Source: Methylococcaceae bacterium (GTDB taxonomy: Bacteria; Pseudomonadota; Gammaproteobacteria; Methylococcales; Methylomonadaceae). From it: a stretch of DNA of 64,000 nucleotides. Under the pieces are notes generated by a model. It had not been told where the DNA came from, did no database searches, and was given only the letters and a program-made list of their open reading frames with translations. Location of the stretch: assembly GCA_030693065.1 (NCBI GenBank), contig JAUYBL010000007.1, positions 204,710 to 268,709 of the forward strand. Direction: 5' to 3'. Each line of letters opens with the position of its first letter. Position 1 is the first letter of the stretch. This document shows positions 8,531 to 17,827 of this stretch, piece after piece. The position numbers were made by a program, and so were the translations under genes.

Positions 8531-10208
8531 ACAAATTATCTATAACCCAGAAGCCCGTTTAAGGATGATGCAAGGCATCGATAAAGTAGCCAATGCGGCA
8601 ATCGTTACCATGGGCAGCGCCGGGCCTGCTGTGTTAATTCAACACCGTACCGATGGTATTTTGCCAGTGTTTACCCGTGATGGCGTGACGGTCGCCAGAT
8701 CGATCAATTTCGATGATCGCCTTGCCGATTTGGGCGGTCGCATGTTGCGTGATGTTGCGGGGGCAGTCTCCCGCCAAGTGGGCGATGGCACCACAACAGC
8801 CATCGTCTTGGCACAAAAAATTGCCCAAGAAAGTGTTAAAAGCGTCGTTGCCGGCTTTCATCCATTACAACTTAAAAAAGGCCTGGATTTAGCGTTAACC
8901 TTGGTTGAAAAGCATTTACTAGACACCGCCGTTACCGGTGTCACTGCCGACTGGATTGAAAAGATTTCTGCTGTCGCCACCAAAGATGAACCAGGCGTGG
9001 GTCGCTTGCTAGCTCAAGCCTTGGCAGAGCTTGGCAGCGAAGGCCAATTGAACTTTCAATTGGGAAATAGCCGCAATGATGAACTTGAAATCGTTGAGGG
9101 CATTCATTACGAACAAGGCTATTTATCGCCCTATTTTGTCACTGATAAAGCGCGCCAAGAAGCCGTATTGGATAACCCGTATATCTTGTTATATGACCGT
9201 GACATTAGCGACTTGATGGACTTAGTACCGATTTTGGAAGAAGTCAAAGCAGAAGGCCGTTCGTTATTGATCATTGCTGAAAATGTGATTGATAAAGCGC
9301 TGTCCGGACTATTAATCAATCATGTGCGCGGTATTTTTAAAGTGGTGGCAGTTAAAGCCCCAGGCTTTGGCGATAAGCGCATCGATCGCTTGAAAGATTT
9401 AGCTTTACTGACCGGCGGCAAAGCCATCTTAGATGATTACAGCAGTCCGAAACTTGAACATGTCACTTTAGACATGCTGGGCCAAGCACAAAGAGTTGTA
9501 GTTACCGAAGGCACCATCACCATCATCGGTGCCAAAGGTGATCGACACGCGGCCCAACAACTCATCGATAATTTGCGTGCCCAAGCTGATCTTATTCTGG
9601 CTAAAAAACCCGGCCAAGGCTCAGCCAGCGGCAATAGACATGATTTTGGCGAACTTGAAGAACGTATTGCCTTGCTATCCGGCAAAACCGGCATGTTTAG
9701 CGTTGGCGGCACCACCGATGTTGAAATAAAGGAGCGGATGGTGCGTATTGAAAATGCCTACATGTCAGCAAAGGCGGCGCTTGAAGAAGGTGTGTTGCCT
9801 GGCGGTGGAGTTGCTTTATATCGCTGCATCAAAATTCTGGATGCTGTAATCGCTGAAAATGCCGAGCAACAACAAGGCATTGCCATTATGAAGCTGGCAT
9901 TAGCCGCACCGTTACAAAGTTTAACCCGCAATGCCGGAATCAATTCAGAAACGGTTATCGCCAAACTGGATGCTGTTGATGACGATCATTTAACGATCGA
10001 CACCCAACGCAATAGTTATGGCAATTTTCTGGACATCGGCATTATCGACCCAGTTAAAGTCATGCGTTTGGCGCTACGCAATGCCGTCAGCGTGGTAACA
10101 ACGCTGATTACTACCGAAGCAGTAGTAATGGATGTACCGGATTTATCGATTATGAACGGTTATTCACCAGAATGGGCGGCAGCAACCCGTGAAGATCCGC
10201 GGGCATAA
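8523..10208 (+). CDS. mmoG: MmoG, GroEL-like chaperonin of the sMMO cluster
   Basis: 561 residues from the ATG at 8523 (MSKQIIYNPEARLRMMQG). It aligns with GroEL along its length: equatorial TRDGVTVAR (Asp53) and GDGTTTA (Asp88), apical EGIHYEQGYLSPYF, and GVLPGGGVAL. Three departures are visible. The LGPKG nucleotide loop reads MGSAG. The catalytic Asp398 of E. coli GroEL corresponds to Asn411 here (VRIENAYMSAK). The C-terminal Gly-Gly-Met tail is absent. MmoG is required for sMMO expression in other methanotrophs, probably for folding or assembly of MmoR or the enzyme. mmoQ, mmoS and mmoR do not follow it. Confidence 0.93.
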   Translation: MSKQIIYNPEARLRMMQGIDKVANAAIVTMGSAGPAVLIQHRTDGILPVFTRDGVTVARSINFDDRLADLGGRMLRDVAGAVSRQVGDGTTTAIVLAQKIAQESVKSVVAGFHPLQLKKGLDLALTLVEKHLLDTAVTGVTADWIEKISAVATKDEPGVGRLLAQALAELGSEGQLNFQLGNSRNDELEIVEGIHYEQGYLSPYFVTDKARQEAVLDNPYILLYDRDISDLMDLVPILEEVKAEGRSLLIIAENVIDKALSGLLINHVRGIFKVVAVKAPGFGDKRIDRLKDLALLTGGKAILDDYSSPKLEHVTLDMLGQAQRVVVTEGTITIIGAKGDRHAAQQLIDNLRAQADLILAKKPGQGSASGNRHDFGELEERIALLSGKTGMFSVGGTTDVEIKERMVRIENAYMSAKAALEEGVLPGGGVALYRCIKILDAVIAENAEQQQGIAIMKLALAAPLQSLTRNAGINSETVIAKLDAVDDDHLTIDTQRNSYGNFLDIGIIDPVKVMRLALRNAVSVVTTLITTEAVVMDVPDLSIMNGYSPEWAAATREDPRA

Positions 10209-10229
10209 ATCACCTAGGATTTCGCCAAA

Positions 10230-10322
10230 ATTAGCTTTCTCATTTACGATCGTGTTGTAGGGGCAAATTCATTCGCCCTGAGCGATTAAAATCGCCTCTA
10301 CAGTTGAATTAGGAAAGTTATT
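10230..10322. repeat. MITE-like palindromic repeat after mmoG
   Basis: Core arms TGTAGGGGC (10256-10264) and GCCTCTACA (10294-10302) are inverted, with outer imperfect arms (AGCTTTCTCATTTAC / GAATTAGGAAAGTT). A degraded fragment of the same core (GAGCGATTAAAATC and its surroundings) recurs at about 18780-18818. It looks like a non-coding dispersed element. Confidence 0.55.
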
Positions 10323-10431
10323 TCAACCATATCCTTAAAGCAGCCGGGGCCATAATTAACCCCTCCGGCGAACACCGAGCGTTACCTTCCTCCCCTCCCA
10401 TGGGGTTTTACCTATTCCAATGTGTAATAGG

Positions 10432-10466
10432 GGCAATGCGACCTATGTGTTGCATTGCCTTTTTTT
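10432..10466 (+). terminator. Intrinsic terminator downstream of mmoG
   Basis: GGCAATGC (10432-10439) and GCATTGCC (10452-10459) form a perfect 8-bp stem with a 12-base loop, followed by seven T. It lies 224 bases beyond the mmoG stop codon. It may end the BLUF-mmoG transcript, or a separate small RNA starting near 10330, because 10340-10410 is itself GC-rich and able to fold. Confidence 0.8.
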
Positions 10467-10535
10467 AGGGCTCTGTTTTCAGCGTCGACAGAATATATTC
10501 AGTTGAGATTATCAAAACTCAGGCCTTCATAGACG

Positions 10536-10675
10536 TCAGCTAGATTCAAACACAACATTATCGTCCGCTTGATAAAGTTCAAAATCCCACTGATTATTGC
10601 GACGATAACATTCAACCCGCTGAGTATCCTGTGCTATCAGCACATATTCCTCGTTAATCTCCAATATCAATGGAA
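10536..10675 (-). pseudogene. Remnant of a Uma2-family (DUF820) nuclease-like gene
   Basis: The minus strand reads IPLILEINEEYVLIAQDTQR, then VECYRRNNQWDFELYQADDN, ending VVFESS-stop. This resembles the C-terminal third of Uma2-family proteins, which are abundant in cyanobacteria and in methanotrophs. No start codon or N-terminal nuclease motif is present and the frame degrades upstream, so it is a decayed fragment. The rest of 10467-10857 holds no recognisable gene. Confidence 0.55.
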
Positions 10676-10857
10676 TGGATAATATCCACACGCCTTCGCG
10701 TAAGTCAAAAACCGTCGCCCATGATAAACGACCAATCTGTGGTCAACTTCACAAACCCCCATCAGTGTCTATACTAATCTTTCAATCACACTGACAGCAG
10801 ACCATTACCGACATGGCCCAACGTTGCAACAAAACGCCAACGGGAATTCACAACATC

Positions 10858-11433
10858 ATGCACATCCAGTCGCATTACAACCAAGGCTTTACCCTGATTG
10901 AACTGATGGTCACCATCTCCATCGCGGCGATTCTGTTAGGAATAGCTATCCCAAGTTTTACTTCCACCATTACCAGCAACCGCTTGACCACCAATGCAAA
11001 CGAATTAGTAACGGCATTAAATTTGGCGCGTAGTGAAGCGATTAAGCGTGGGCAACACGTTGTGGTAAAAAAAACAGGGCCTAATTGGGAAAATGGCTGG
11101 CAAGTATTTGTTGATATTGATCGGTCAACAACAGCAAAAGAGAACGTACTTGATACGGGAACGGATATTGAGCTAAGAGCTTATGCGGCACTTCCCGCCT
11201 CCTATACTTTAAGAGGTAATACTAACTTTGTTAACTTCATTAGTTATAAACCAGATGGACGCAGTAACAATATCGGTAGTTTTGCGCTTTGCGATGGAGG
11301 CAATATCACTGGAGCAAAACTTATCATTGTTAATGCCGTCGGTCGAATACGACAAGGTACAGATGCCGATCATGACGGGATTCCAGAAAAAGAAGATGGC
11401 ACTGAAATCAGCGGATGCACAACGGGATTTTAA
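10858..11433 (+). CDS. GspH/FimT-family pseudopilin
   Basis: Type IV prepilin-like protein with a short leader and class III cleavage motif (NQG|FTLIELMVTISIAAILL), then a soluble domain ending SGCTTGF. The ATG at 10858 gives a usual 10-residue leader; an upstream in-frame ATG at 10813 would make it 25 residues, and neither has a clear Shine-Dalgarno. It heads the cluster fimT-pilV-pilW-pilX-pilY1-pilE, whose products form the minor-pilin tip and prime pilus assembly. The next gene starts 3 bases downstream. Confidence 0.9.
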   Translation: MHIQSHYNQGFTLIELMVTISIAAILLGIAIPSFTSTITSNRLTTNANELVTALNLARSEAIKRGQHVVVKKTGPNWENGWQVFVDIDRSTTAKENVLDTGTDIELRAYAALPASYTLRGNTNFVNFISYKPDGRSNNIGSFALCDGGNITGAKLIIVNAVGRIRQGTDADHDGIPEKEDGTEISGCTTGF

Positions 11434-11436
11434 TCG

Positions 11437-11874
11437 ATGAATAAAAACACCGGCTTTACCCTAATAGAAGTCCTAATAGCTATGCTGGTTTTGGCAGTTG
11501 GCTTGCTCGGTTTGGCTGGCTTGCAAGCCACCAGTCTTAGAAATAACCAAAGCGCTTACAACCGCAGCCAAGCAACGCAATTAGCTTATGACATAGCAGA
11601 CCGAATGCGAGCTAACCTTGCCGGAAAAACCACCTATACAACCGGTACGGCCACAGCAACAGCAGCTTGTTTAACTACAGTGGGCTGTACTAAAGAGGCG
11701 ATGGCTGAAAATGATCTTAAAGAATGGAATGATGCGATTACTGCAACCCTACCTGGTGGAACTGGCACCATAACCGTTACCACCGGGGTATATACCATTG
11801 CAATCACCTGGGATGACGACCACGATGGCGTCACCACTAATAATCCCAATTTCCAAACGAGCTTTCAGCTATGA
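11437..11874 (+). CDS. pilV: Type IV pilus minor pilin PilV
   Basis: 145 residues with prepilin motif NTG|FTLIEVLIAMLVLAVGLLG and the family segment GLQATSLRNNQSAYNRSQAT, then DIADRMRAN. PilV proteins are minor pilins in the priming complex with PilW, PilX and PilY1. The end overlaps the pilW start (ATGA), indicating translational coupling. Confidence 0.93.
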   Translation: MNKNTGFTLIEVLIAMLVLAVGLLGLAGLQATSLRNNQSAYNRSQATQLAYDIADRMRANLAGKTTYTTGTATATAACLTTVGCTKEAMAENDLKEWNDAITATLPGGTGTITVTTGVYTIAITWDDDHDGVTTNNPNFQTSFQL

Positions 11875-12584
11875 AAAACAAAGCCCATCAAACCGGCATG
11901 ACGCTGATAGAAATTATGATTGCCTTATTAATAGGCGCATTTTTATTGGGTGGGGTACTTCAAATATTTATCAACAGCAAACAAACCAACAGAATGCAGG
12001 AAAGTTTATCCAGGTTGCAAGAAAACGGCCGGTTTGCACTGGATTTTTTAGCCAAGGATATTCGTATGGCAGGGTATTGGGGCTGCCATAGCGCTCCAAG
12101 CCCGAACAGTGATATTGCGGGTGCGAATGATAATGCAGCTACCGGAGACAACATTGATAACGGCACAGACACCTTAACTATCAAAGGCGCATTTATCTTG
12201 TCACCTACTGATACATGTAGTGTGGCTGCAAATCTAGCTAATAGCTGTGATAGTGATAATGATGGTATCGGTGATGTTATTTGTTCCACACACGCTAGCT
12301 CAACGATTACTTACAAAATCAACAATAGCGTTTTACAAAAGGATACTGACGGAGTGGTAGAAGGCATTGAAGACATGCAAATTTTGTATGGCGCTGATAC
12401 CGATGCCAACGGCACACCTAATTATTATGTTGCCGCTGGCACAGTTGGTCTTGATATGGCGCGAGTGGTTAGCATTCGGATCAACCTTACTGCCCGCACG
12501 CTTGAGAATACCTTGACGACAACAGGGGACGGCAGAATCAGGCGTAATTTCACATCGACTATCGCCGTGCGTAACCGTTTGTAA
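11871..12584 (+). CDS. pilW: Type IV pilus minor pilin PilW
   Basis: 237 residues. The prepilin leader and N-terminal helix read QTG|MTLIEIMIALLIGAFLLGG, followed by LQENGRFALDFLAKDIRMAG and YWGC, both conserved in PilW. The remaining domain holds paired cysteines. It lies between pilV (4-base overlap) and pilX (15-base gap) and is part of the minor-pilin operon. Confidence 0.93.
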   Translation: MKNKAHQTGMTLIEIMIALLIGAFLLGGVLQIFINSKQTNRMQESLSRLQENGRFALDFLAKDIRMAGYWGCHSAPSPNSDIAGANDNAATGDNIDNGTDTLTIKGAFILSPTDTCSVAANLANSCDSDNDGIGDVICSTHASSTITYKINNSVLQKDTDGVVEGIEDMQILYGADTDANGTPNYYVAAGTVGLDMARVVSIRINLTARTLENTLTTTGDGRIRRNFTSTIAVRNRL

Positions 12585-12599
12585 TGCACAGGGGCCACC

Positions 12600-13244
12600 A
12601 TGAATAAACTACAAATAACTGATGGCAAATTGAGTAGGGTGACACTAAAAGTAGGCACTTTTCTGCCTGCTGCGAACCCAGTTGAGTGGTGGGCAGAAAA
12701 AATTGCCCACCCTACTCGACTGTCAAATCCCGTCTGCAACCATCAATCCGGCGCTGTGCTGATAGTCAGCTTAATTATGCTGCTGCTATTAACATTGATA
12801 GGTGTTACCAGTATGCAAACCACCTCATTGGAAGAAAAAATGGCAGGTAACATGCGCGATAGAGATTTAGCGTTTCAGGCCGCAGAATCTGCGCTTACTG
12901 TCGCAGAAGCCACTCTCAATCCGATTCCTCCTGCTGTCCTACCAACTTTTGTCGTTGCGGGTACTGGCGGCTTTTATACATCAGACACAACCGTTAATCT
13001 AAGCGAATCTCAAATTGTAACGGACAGTTTTTGGACAACTAATCCTGTAGCTACGTCAACGGTGACTGGGCTAGGCAACGGTATTGCTACCCCTAAATAT
13101 ATTATTCAAATAATGCAACCTGGGCTGGGCCTAGCCACCTGTCTTGATGGCTCATCTGGTTGTACAAACTATCGAATCAGAGCACGTGCCACAGGCGGTT
13201 CAACTAACGCCGTGGTTATTTTAGAGTCGATTTACAAACGCTGA
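12600..13244 (+). CDS. pilX: Type IV pilus minor pilin PilX with an unusually long leader
   Basis: 214 residues. The family signature QSG|AVLIVSLIMLLLLTLIG starts at about residue 50, followed by LEEKMAGNMRDRDLAFQAAE, typical of PilX. Normal PilX leaders are about 5-15 residues. Here the first ~50 are encoded largely by an inverted repeat (12632-12717) inserted in frame after the start. No canonical start codon lies closer to the cleavage site in this frame. Whether the prepilin peptidase accepts so long a leader is unknown. The neighbours support the minor-pilin assignment. Confidence 0.9.
   Translation: MNKLQITDGKLSRVTLKVGTFLPAANPVEWWAEKIAHPTRLSNPVCNHQSGAVLIVSLIMLLLLTLIGVTSMQTTSLEEKMAGNMRDRDLAFQAAESALTVAEATLNPIPPAVLPTFVVAGTGGFYTSDTTVNLSESQIVTDSFWTTNPVATSTVTGLGNGIATPKYIIQIMQPGLGLATCLDGSSGCTNYRIRARATGGSTNAVVILESIYKR
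12632..12717. repeat. Palindromic element inserted within the pilX leader
   Basis: Outer arms GAGTAGGGTG (12632-12641) and CACCCTACTC (12708-12717) are perfect. Inner segments GGCACTTTTCTGCC and GGGCAGAAAAAATTGCCC also pair. The element adds about 29 codons without breaking the frame. Confidence 0.75.
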
Positions 13245-13431
13245 AGCACATTAAACAGGCTTTCGGAAAAGCAATCTACCCAATGAAGATTTACCATGAA
13301 TACGTTAAAAAAATATAGATACCGCTTTACCTACAAAGGTCTTCTAGTTGCAGATGGCAGGTAAAAAACAACTGCCCCCCTACTTCACTTTCTATTAAGC
13401 CGCCACGAATTGATTCAAAAGGAATCTCATC

Positions 13432-16400
13432 ATGAAATCGAAAACAAGTTCAAATTTCTATACTGGGCTGGCAGGATTGATAGGCTGCTGGCTTGCCCTG
13501 TTAAGTGCGCCTGCCAATGCGGTAATAGTCTTACCGAATGCACCACTGGGGGTTTCTACCTCGGCCAAACCAATGACCATGATTACGGCTGGGAAAGATC
13601 ACAAATTATTTTACGAAGCCTATAACGACGCCAGCGACATTGATGGTGACGGTACCTTGGACATACGCTTCAAACCGAGTATTACCTATTACGGTCTATT
13701 CGACTCCAAAGTGTGTTACAGCTATGACAACAACTTATTCAGTCCGGCCGCTGCTACCAGTGACGGCAAATGTTCTAACCAATGGTCGGGCAATTGGCTG
13801 AATTACATCACCACCAGCCGCATTGATGCGCTGCGCAAAGTACTTTACGGCGGTTTTCGAGAAGTGGACAGTACTACACAAACCATTTTGCGCAGGGCTT
13901 ATATTCCGGGAGACGCACACTCCTGGGCCAAGGAATACACCAGTGCGACAGTCGACGGCTACAAAATCACCGACTATACCCCGCTAAGCCAGCCAGGTAG
14001 CGGCAAACGGCATTTTATCGGCAATCTTACTAATACTGCAGGAATAAACTGTTCTACATTAAGCAATTGCAGCAATTTGGCTCCATTACTCAAAATTCGG
14101 AAAGATGTCGGTGATAACCGCCGAGTATGGGAATGGGCATCTAAAGAAAGACCCGTATTACAAAATAAGCTTTCTGACGGCCCGGATACTGGTACTGGCG
14201 AGGATGATTTCCCTAGTGGAAGTACTGTTCAAGAGCACACAGTTCGCGTAGAAGTATGCACCACCTCTTACCATGACGGTTGTAAACAATATAGCAGCAA
14301 TTTCAAACCAGTAGGTCTATTGCATGACTACGGTGAAAACGACTCTATGTTATTCGGTTTAATTACTGGTAGTTACAACAAAAACATGTCGGGTGGTGTA
14401 TTGCGCAAGGTGGTTTCCTCGTTCAGTAGCGAGGTTAACACCACCACGGGGCAGTTTACTGCTAACAACACAATCGTTAAATCCTTCGATAATCTGCGCA
14501 TCCGGGATTTCAACAACGGCAGAACTGATAACGCCTATCGAGGCGGCTGGGTCACGACCCGCGCAATGAACCAAGGTGAATTCGTCGATTGGGGCAATCC
14601 CATTGCAGAGATGATGTACGAGAGTCTTCGCTACTTCGCTGGCAAAGCTGCGGCTACTTCCGAATACGATACCAGTGGGAGTTACGATGGCGACATAGGA
14701 TTAACAACAGCAGCTTGGGATAACCCTTACAACACCACTACCAGCGCTGCAAAAGCGCCTTGGTGTGCCAAACCCAACATGTTGGTAGTCAGTGATATTA
14801 ATCCATCGTTTGATTCAGATCAATTACCTGGCAGTTACAGCACATTTGGCAGTTTTACCGGCGATGTCACCGATCTCGATGTGAAGACGCTGGCCGATAC
14901 TATTACCTCTAACGAAAGCGACATTACAGGCAATCGTTTTATTGGACAATCAGGAACAACGTTCGATGGTGCGCCCACAGCGAAAAATGTAACATCCTTA
15001 GGTACGATACGTGGCCTATCACCGGAAGAACCCACCAAACAAGGCAGTTACTACAGCGCATCGGTGGCTTATTTCGGCAAGATTAAAGATTTAAACTCTG
15101 CAGATAATAAACAGAGCGTCGATTCTTTTTACGTTGCGCTGGCATCACCATTACCCAGAATCCAGATTCCAACGGCTAACGGTCAAATCACATTAGTCCC
15201 CTTTGCCAAATCTGTCGCCGCCTCCAATACTAAGGGGCAGTTCCAATCTACCGATCAAATTGTCGATTTTTACGTTGAAACCATTGCTAACTCAGGTTCC
15301 ACAACATCTCCCGACTATGATCTTTTGAATAACGGAGGCCGCTATCACGCGAAGTTTATTATCAATTATGAAGATGTGGAACAAGGCGCAGACCATGACA
15401 TGGATGCAATAGCGGAATACGAGGTTAGGTTGCTGGACACCGGCAAAGTTCAAGTCAAAGTCACCCCTACCTACGAGGCTGGCGGTGACAAGCAAAACAT
15501 GGGCTATATCATTTCAGGAACAACCAAAGATGGCGTTTATCTGGTTGTTCAGGATGAAAATTTCGACAGGCCATATTTTTTAAATACCCCGCCAGACTTG
15601 GATCCAGGAGCATGCGACGCCAGCACACCTCCTGCTGCATGCAGTAAGTTACCTTATACAGTGACCTATCCAGGAGGAAGTTATAGCAATCGGGAATTTA
15701 CTGCCGGCAGCTCTTCGGCCGCAACATTACTCAAAGACCCACTCTGGTACGCCGCAAAATGGGGTGGCTTTGTTGATAAAAACAATAACAACCTGCCTGA
15801 TCTTACCGCTGAGTGGGACGCTGATAATAATGGTGTGCCGGATACGTATTTCTTGGTACAAAATCCCTTAAAACTCAAAGAAACATTAAAACGAACGCTC
15901 GATAACATCATCGAACGTAGCGCCAGCGCCGGTAACGTCACCTCAAATAGTACGGCCATCAATACCGATACCAAGGTGTTTCAATCGCTTTTTAATAGTG
16001 CATCCTGGTCGGGCAATTTGTTGGCTTATACAGTTAGCACTACCGGCATTAGTGCGACACCCAGTTGGCAAGCTGCGGACCATGTGCCCGCTCCTGATGA
16101 TCGTAAAATATTTACCAGCATCGGTGGTGCGGCAAAAGAGTTTAAGTGGAGTGCGCTATCAACTGGTGAACAGTCGACATTAACGTCATTCGGTGCGTCG
16201 GAAAATATTGTCAATTACCTACGCGGCGACCGTACTAATGAGCTGCAAAACAGCGGCTCTTTGCGTAATCGGACGACTAATGTACTTGGCGACATCGTGC
16301 ATTCTTCGCCCTATTTCGTAAAAGATACCAACACCGTTTATGTAGGCGCCAATGATGGTATGTTGCATGCTTTTAACGCCACTACCGGCACTGAGCTATT

Positions 16401-17709
16401 TGGTTATATACCGAGCCAGAGCTTGTCGCGCCTAAAAAATCTAAGTAAGACAGACTATGGTTCGTCAACAAACCCACATGATTATTTCGTCGATGGTGAC
16501 ATTGCTGTTTCCACTCTTGCGCAAACGCCAGGCCATAATTATTTGGTTGCCAGCCTAGGTCAAGGCGGCAAGGGCTTGTTCGCGCTTGATGTAGCCTCAC
16601 CTGCAAGTTTTGGTGCCAGCCATGTGTTGTGGGAATATCCAAGTACTAGCGATAACAATTTAGGCCTGATGCTTGGTCGCCCGATTATCGCCAAAATGAA
16701 TGACGGCACAATGGCAGTGATTATCGGCAACGGTTACAACAGCACCAACGGCAAGGCTGTGCTGTATATTTTTAATTTAGCAACCGGTGCGTTGCTAAAA
16801 TCCATCGATACCCTTGCCGGAGGCGACAATGGCTTAGCGACGCCGGGCGTGTTCGATAGTGATGGTGATGGCAAAATTGACTGGATTTACGCCGGAGATT
16901 TAAAAGGCAATGTCTGGAAGTTTGATGTCAGGGGCGCTGAAAGTGATCATTCGACATGGGCTGTTGGATTGTCTGGATTGCCGTTGTTTGTAGCAAAAAA
17001 CTCTTCTAATCAGCTGCAACCAATTACTGCACAGATAAACGTGGCCGTAAATACTTCTTTGGGTGACCCAAACTCTGGCAAGCGCTTTGTTTTCTTTGGT
17101 ACAGGTAGCTATTTCCGAACTGGAGACCCCAATAATGTCGAGGTGCAAAGTTGGTACGGTTTAATTGATGATGATGTGCAAATTACAGATCGTACCGTCC
17201 TTAGACTGCGGACTGTTTTGGCCGAGGGTACTGTAAGCAGCAAACAAGTGCGTACTTTTTCAGAAGCCAGCGCTAACGATATGGTCGGTAAAAAAGGCTG
17301 GTATTTCGATTTGACTAAAGCTAATGGGACAGCAGAAGGTGAACGCATGGTGACATCATCAAAAGTCTATGCTCTGGCTGAACCTACGTTGATCGCCAGC
17401 TCAATCATTCCTGTCATTGATCCCTGCGTACCAGGCGGCAAAGGCTATGTAAATGCAATCAGCCCATTTACTGGCGCAAGACTGGGTAAGGGCTTTTTTG
17501 ATCTCAACAGAAACGGCAACTTTAACGACGATAAACTCGCCAGCATAAATATTGGAGCCATTGATTTCGATGTGGGTATGCCCAGTGAATCGGTGCTGAT
17601 CGGTAATCTATTGGTCGTTTGCGGCTCATCAGGTGAGTGCAAGGAAGTCCCGATCAATCTGGGAGCAGGTGGAAGTCGGATTTCTTGGCGGGAAATTTTC
17701 AAAAAATAA
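13432..17709 (+). CDS. pilY1: Type IV pilus tip protein PilY1
   Basis: 1425-residue secreted protein with a signal peptide (hydrophobic stretch, cleavage after SAPANA). The N-terminal half is variable. The C-terminal half is the PilY1 beta-propeller (DIVHSSPYFV, VYVGANDGMLHAFNATTG, YLVASLGQGGKGLFALDV). Calcium-binding-type loops are visible: DIDGDGTLD near residue 70, DKNNNNLPD near 780 and DSDGDGKID near 1142; the last corresponds to the site that controls pilus retraction in Pseudomonas. It is longer than P. aeruginosa PilY1 (about 1160). An N-terminal von Willebrand A domain could not be assigned with confidence. It lies among the minor pilins, with a 187-base leader after pilX. Confidence 0.95.
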   Translation: MKSKTSSNFYTGLAGLIGCWLALLSAPANAVIVLPNAPLGVSTSAKPMTMITAGKDHKLFYEAYNDASDIDGDGTLDIRFKPSITYYGLFDSKVCYSYDNNLFSPAAATSDGKCSNQWSGNWLNYITTSRIDALRKVLYGGFREVDSTTQTILRRAYIPGDAHSWAKEYTSATVDGYKITDYTPLSQPGSGKRHFIGNLTNTAGINCSTLSNCSNLAPLLKIRKDVGDNRRVWEWASKERPVLQNKLSDGPDTGTGEDDFPSGSTVQEHTVRVEVCTTSYHDGCKQYSSNFKPVGLLHDYGENDSMLFGLITGSYNKNMSGGVLRKVVSSFSSEVNTTTGQFTANNTIVKSFDNLRIRDFNNGRTDNAYRGGWVTTRAMNQGEFVDWGNPIAEMMYESLRYFAGKAAATSEYDTSGSYDGDIGLTTAAWDNPYNTTTSAAKAPWCAKPNMLVVSDINPSFDSDQLPGSYSTFGSFTGDVTDLDVKTLADTITSNESDITGNRFIGQSGTTFDGAPTAKNVTSLGTIRGLSPEEPTKQGSYYSASVAYFGKIKDLNSADNKQSVDSFYVALASPLPRIQIPTANGQITLVPFAKSVAASNTKGQFQSTDQIVDFYVETIANSGSTTSPDYDLLNNGGRYHAKFIINYEDVEQGADHDMDAIAEYEVRLLDTGKVQVKVTPTYEAGGDKQNMGYIISGTTKDGVYLVVQDENFDRPYFLNTPPDLDPGACDASTPPAACSKLPYTVTYPGGSYSNREFTAGSSSAATLLKDPLWYAAKWGGFVDKNNNNLPDLTAEWDADNNGVPDTYFLVQNPLKLKETLKRTLDNIIERSASAGNVTSNSTAINTDTKVFQSLFNSASWSGNLLAYTVSTTGISATPSWQAADHVPAPDDRKIFTSIGGAAKEFKWSALSTGEQSTLTSFGASENIVNYLRGDRTNELQNSGSLRNRTTNVLGDIVHSSPYFVKDTNTVYVGANDGMLHAFNATTGTELFGYIPSQSLSRLKNLSKTDYGSSTNPHDYFVDGDIAVSTLAQTPGHNYLVASLGQGGKGLFALDVASPASFGASHVLWEYPSTSDNNLGLMLGRPIIAKMNDGTMAVIIGNGYNSTNGKAVLYIFNLATGALLKSIDTLAGGDNGLATPGVFDSDGDGKIDWIYAGDLKGNVWKFDVRGAESDHSTWAVGLSGLPLFVAKNSSNQLQPITAQINVAVNTSLGDPNSGKRFVFFGTGSYFRTGDPNNVEVQSWYGLIDDDVQITDRTVLRLRTVLAEGTVSSKQVRTFSEASANDMVGKKGWYFDLTKANGTAEGERMVTSSKVYALAEPTLIASSIIPVIDPCVPGGKGYVNAISPFTGARLGKGFFDLNRNGNFNDDKLASINIGAIDFDVGMPSESVLIGNLLVVCGSSGECKEVPINLGAGGSRISWREIFKK

Positions 17710-17827
17710 ATTACGAACGGGGATCCTTAATGTGCATTATCGTCGCGTGGCGCACATTATAAATCTACGCTTAAATCCACCGGCGGAATACGCGCTACGG
17801 TATTTCGCCCAACAAGAAAATGTAACT

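Noticed and set aside
10340-10410. Moco- or cobalamin-type riboswitch
   Set aside because: Some GC-rich pairing exists, but the conserved core of neither family could be placed, and no related gene follows.
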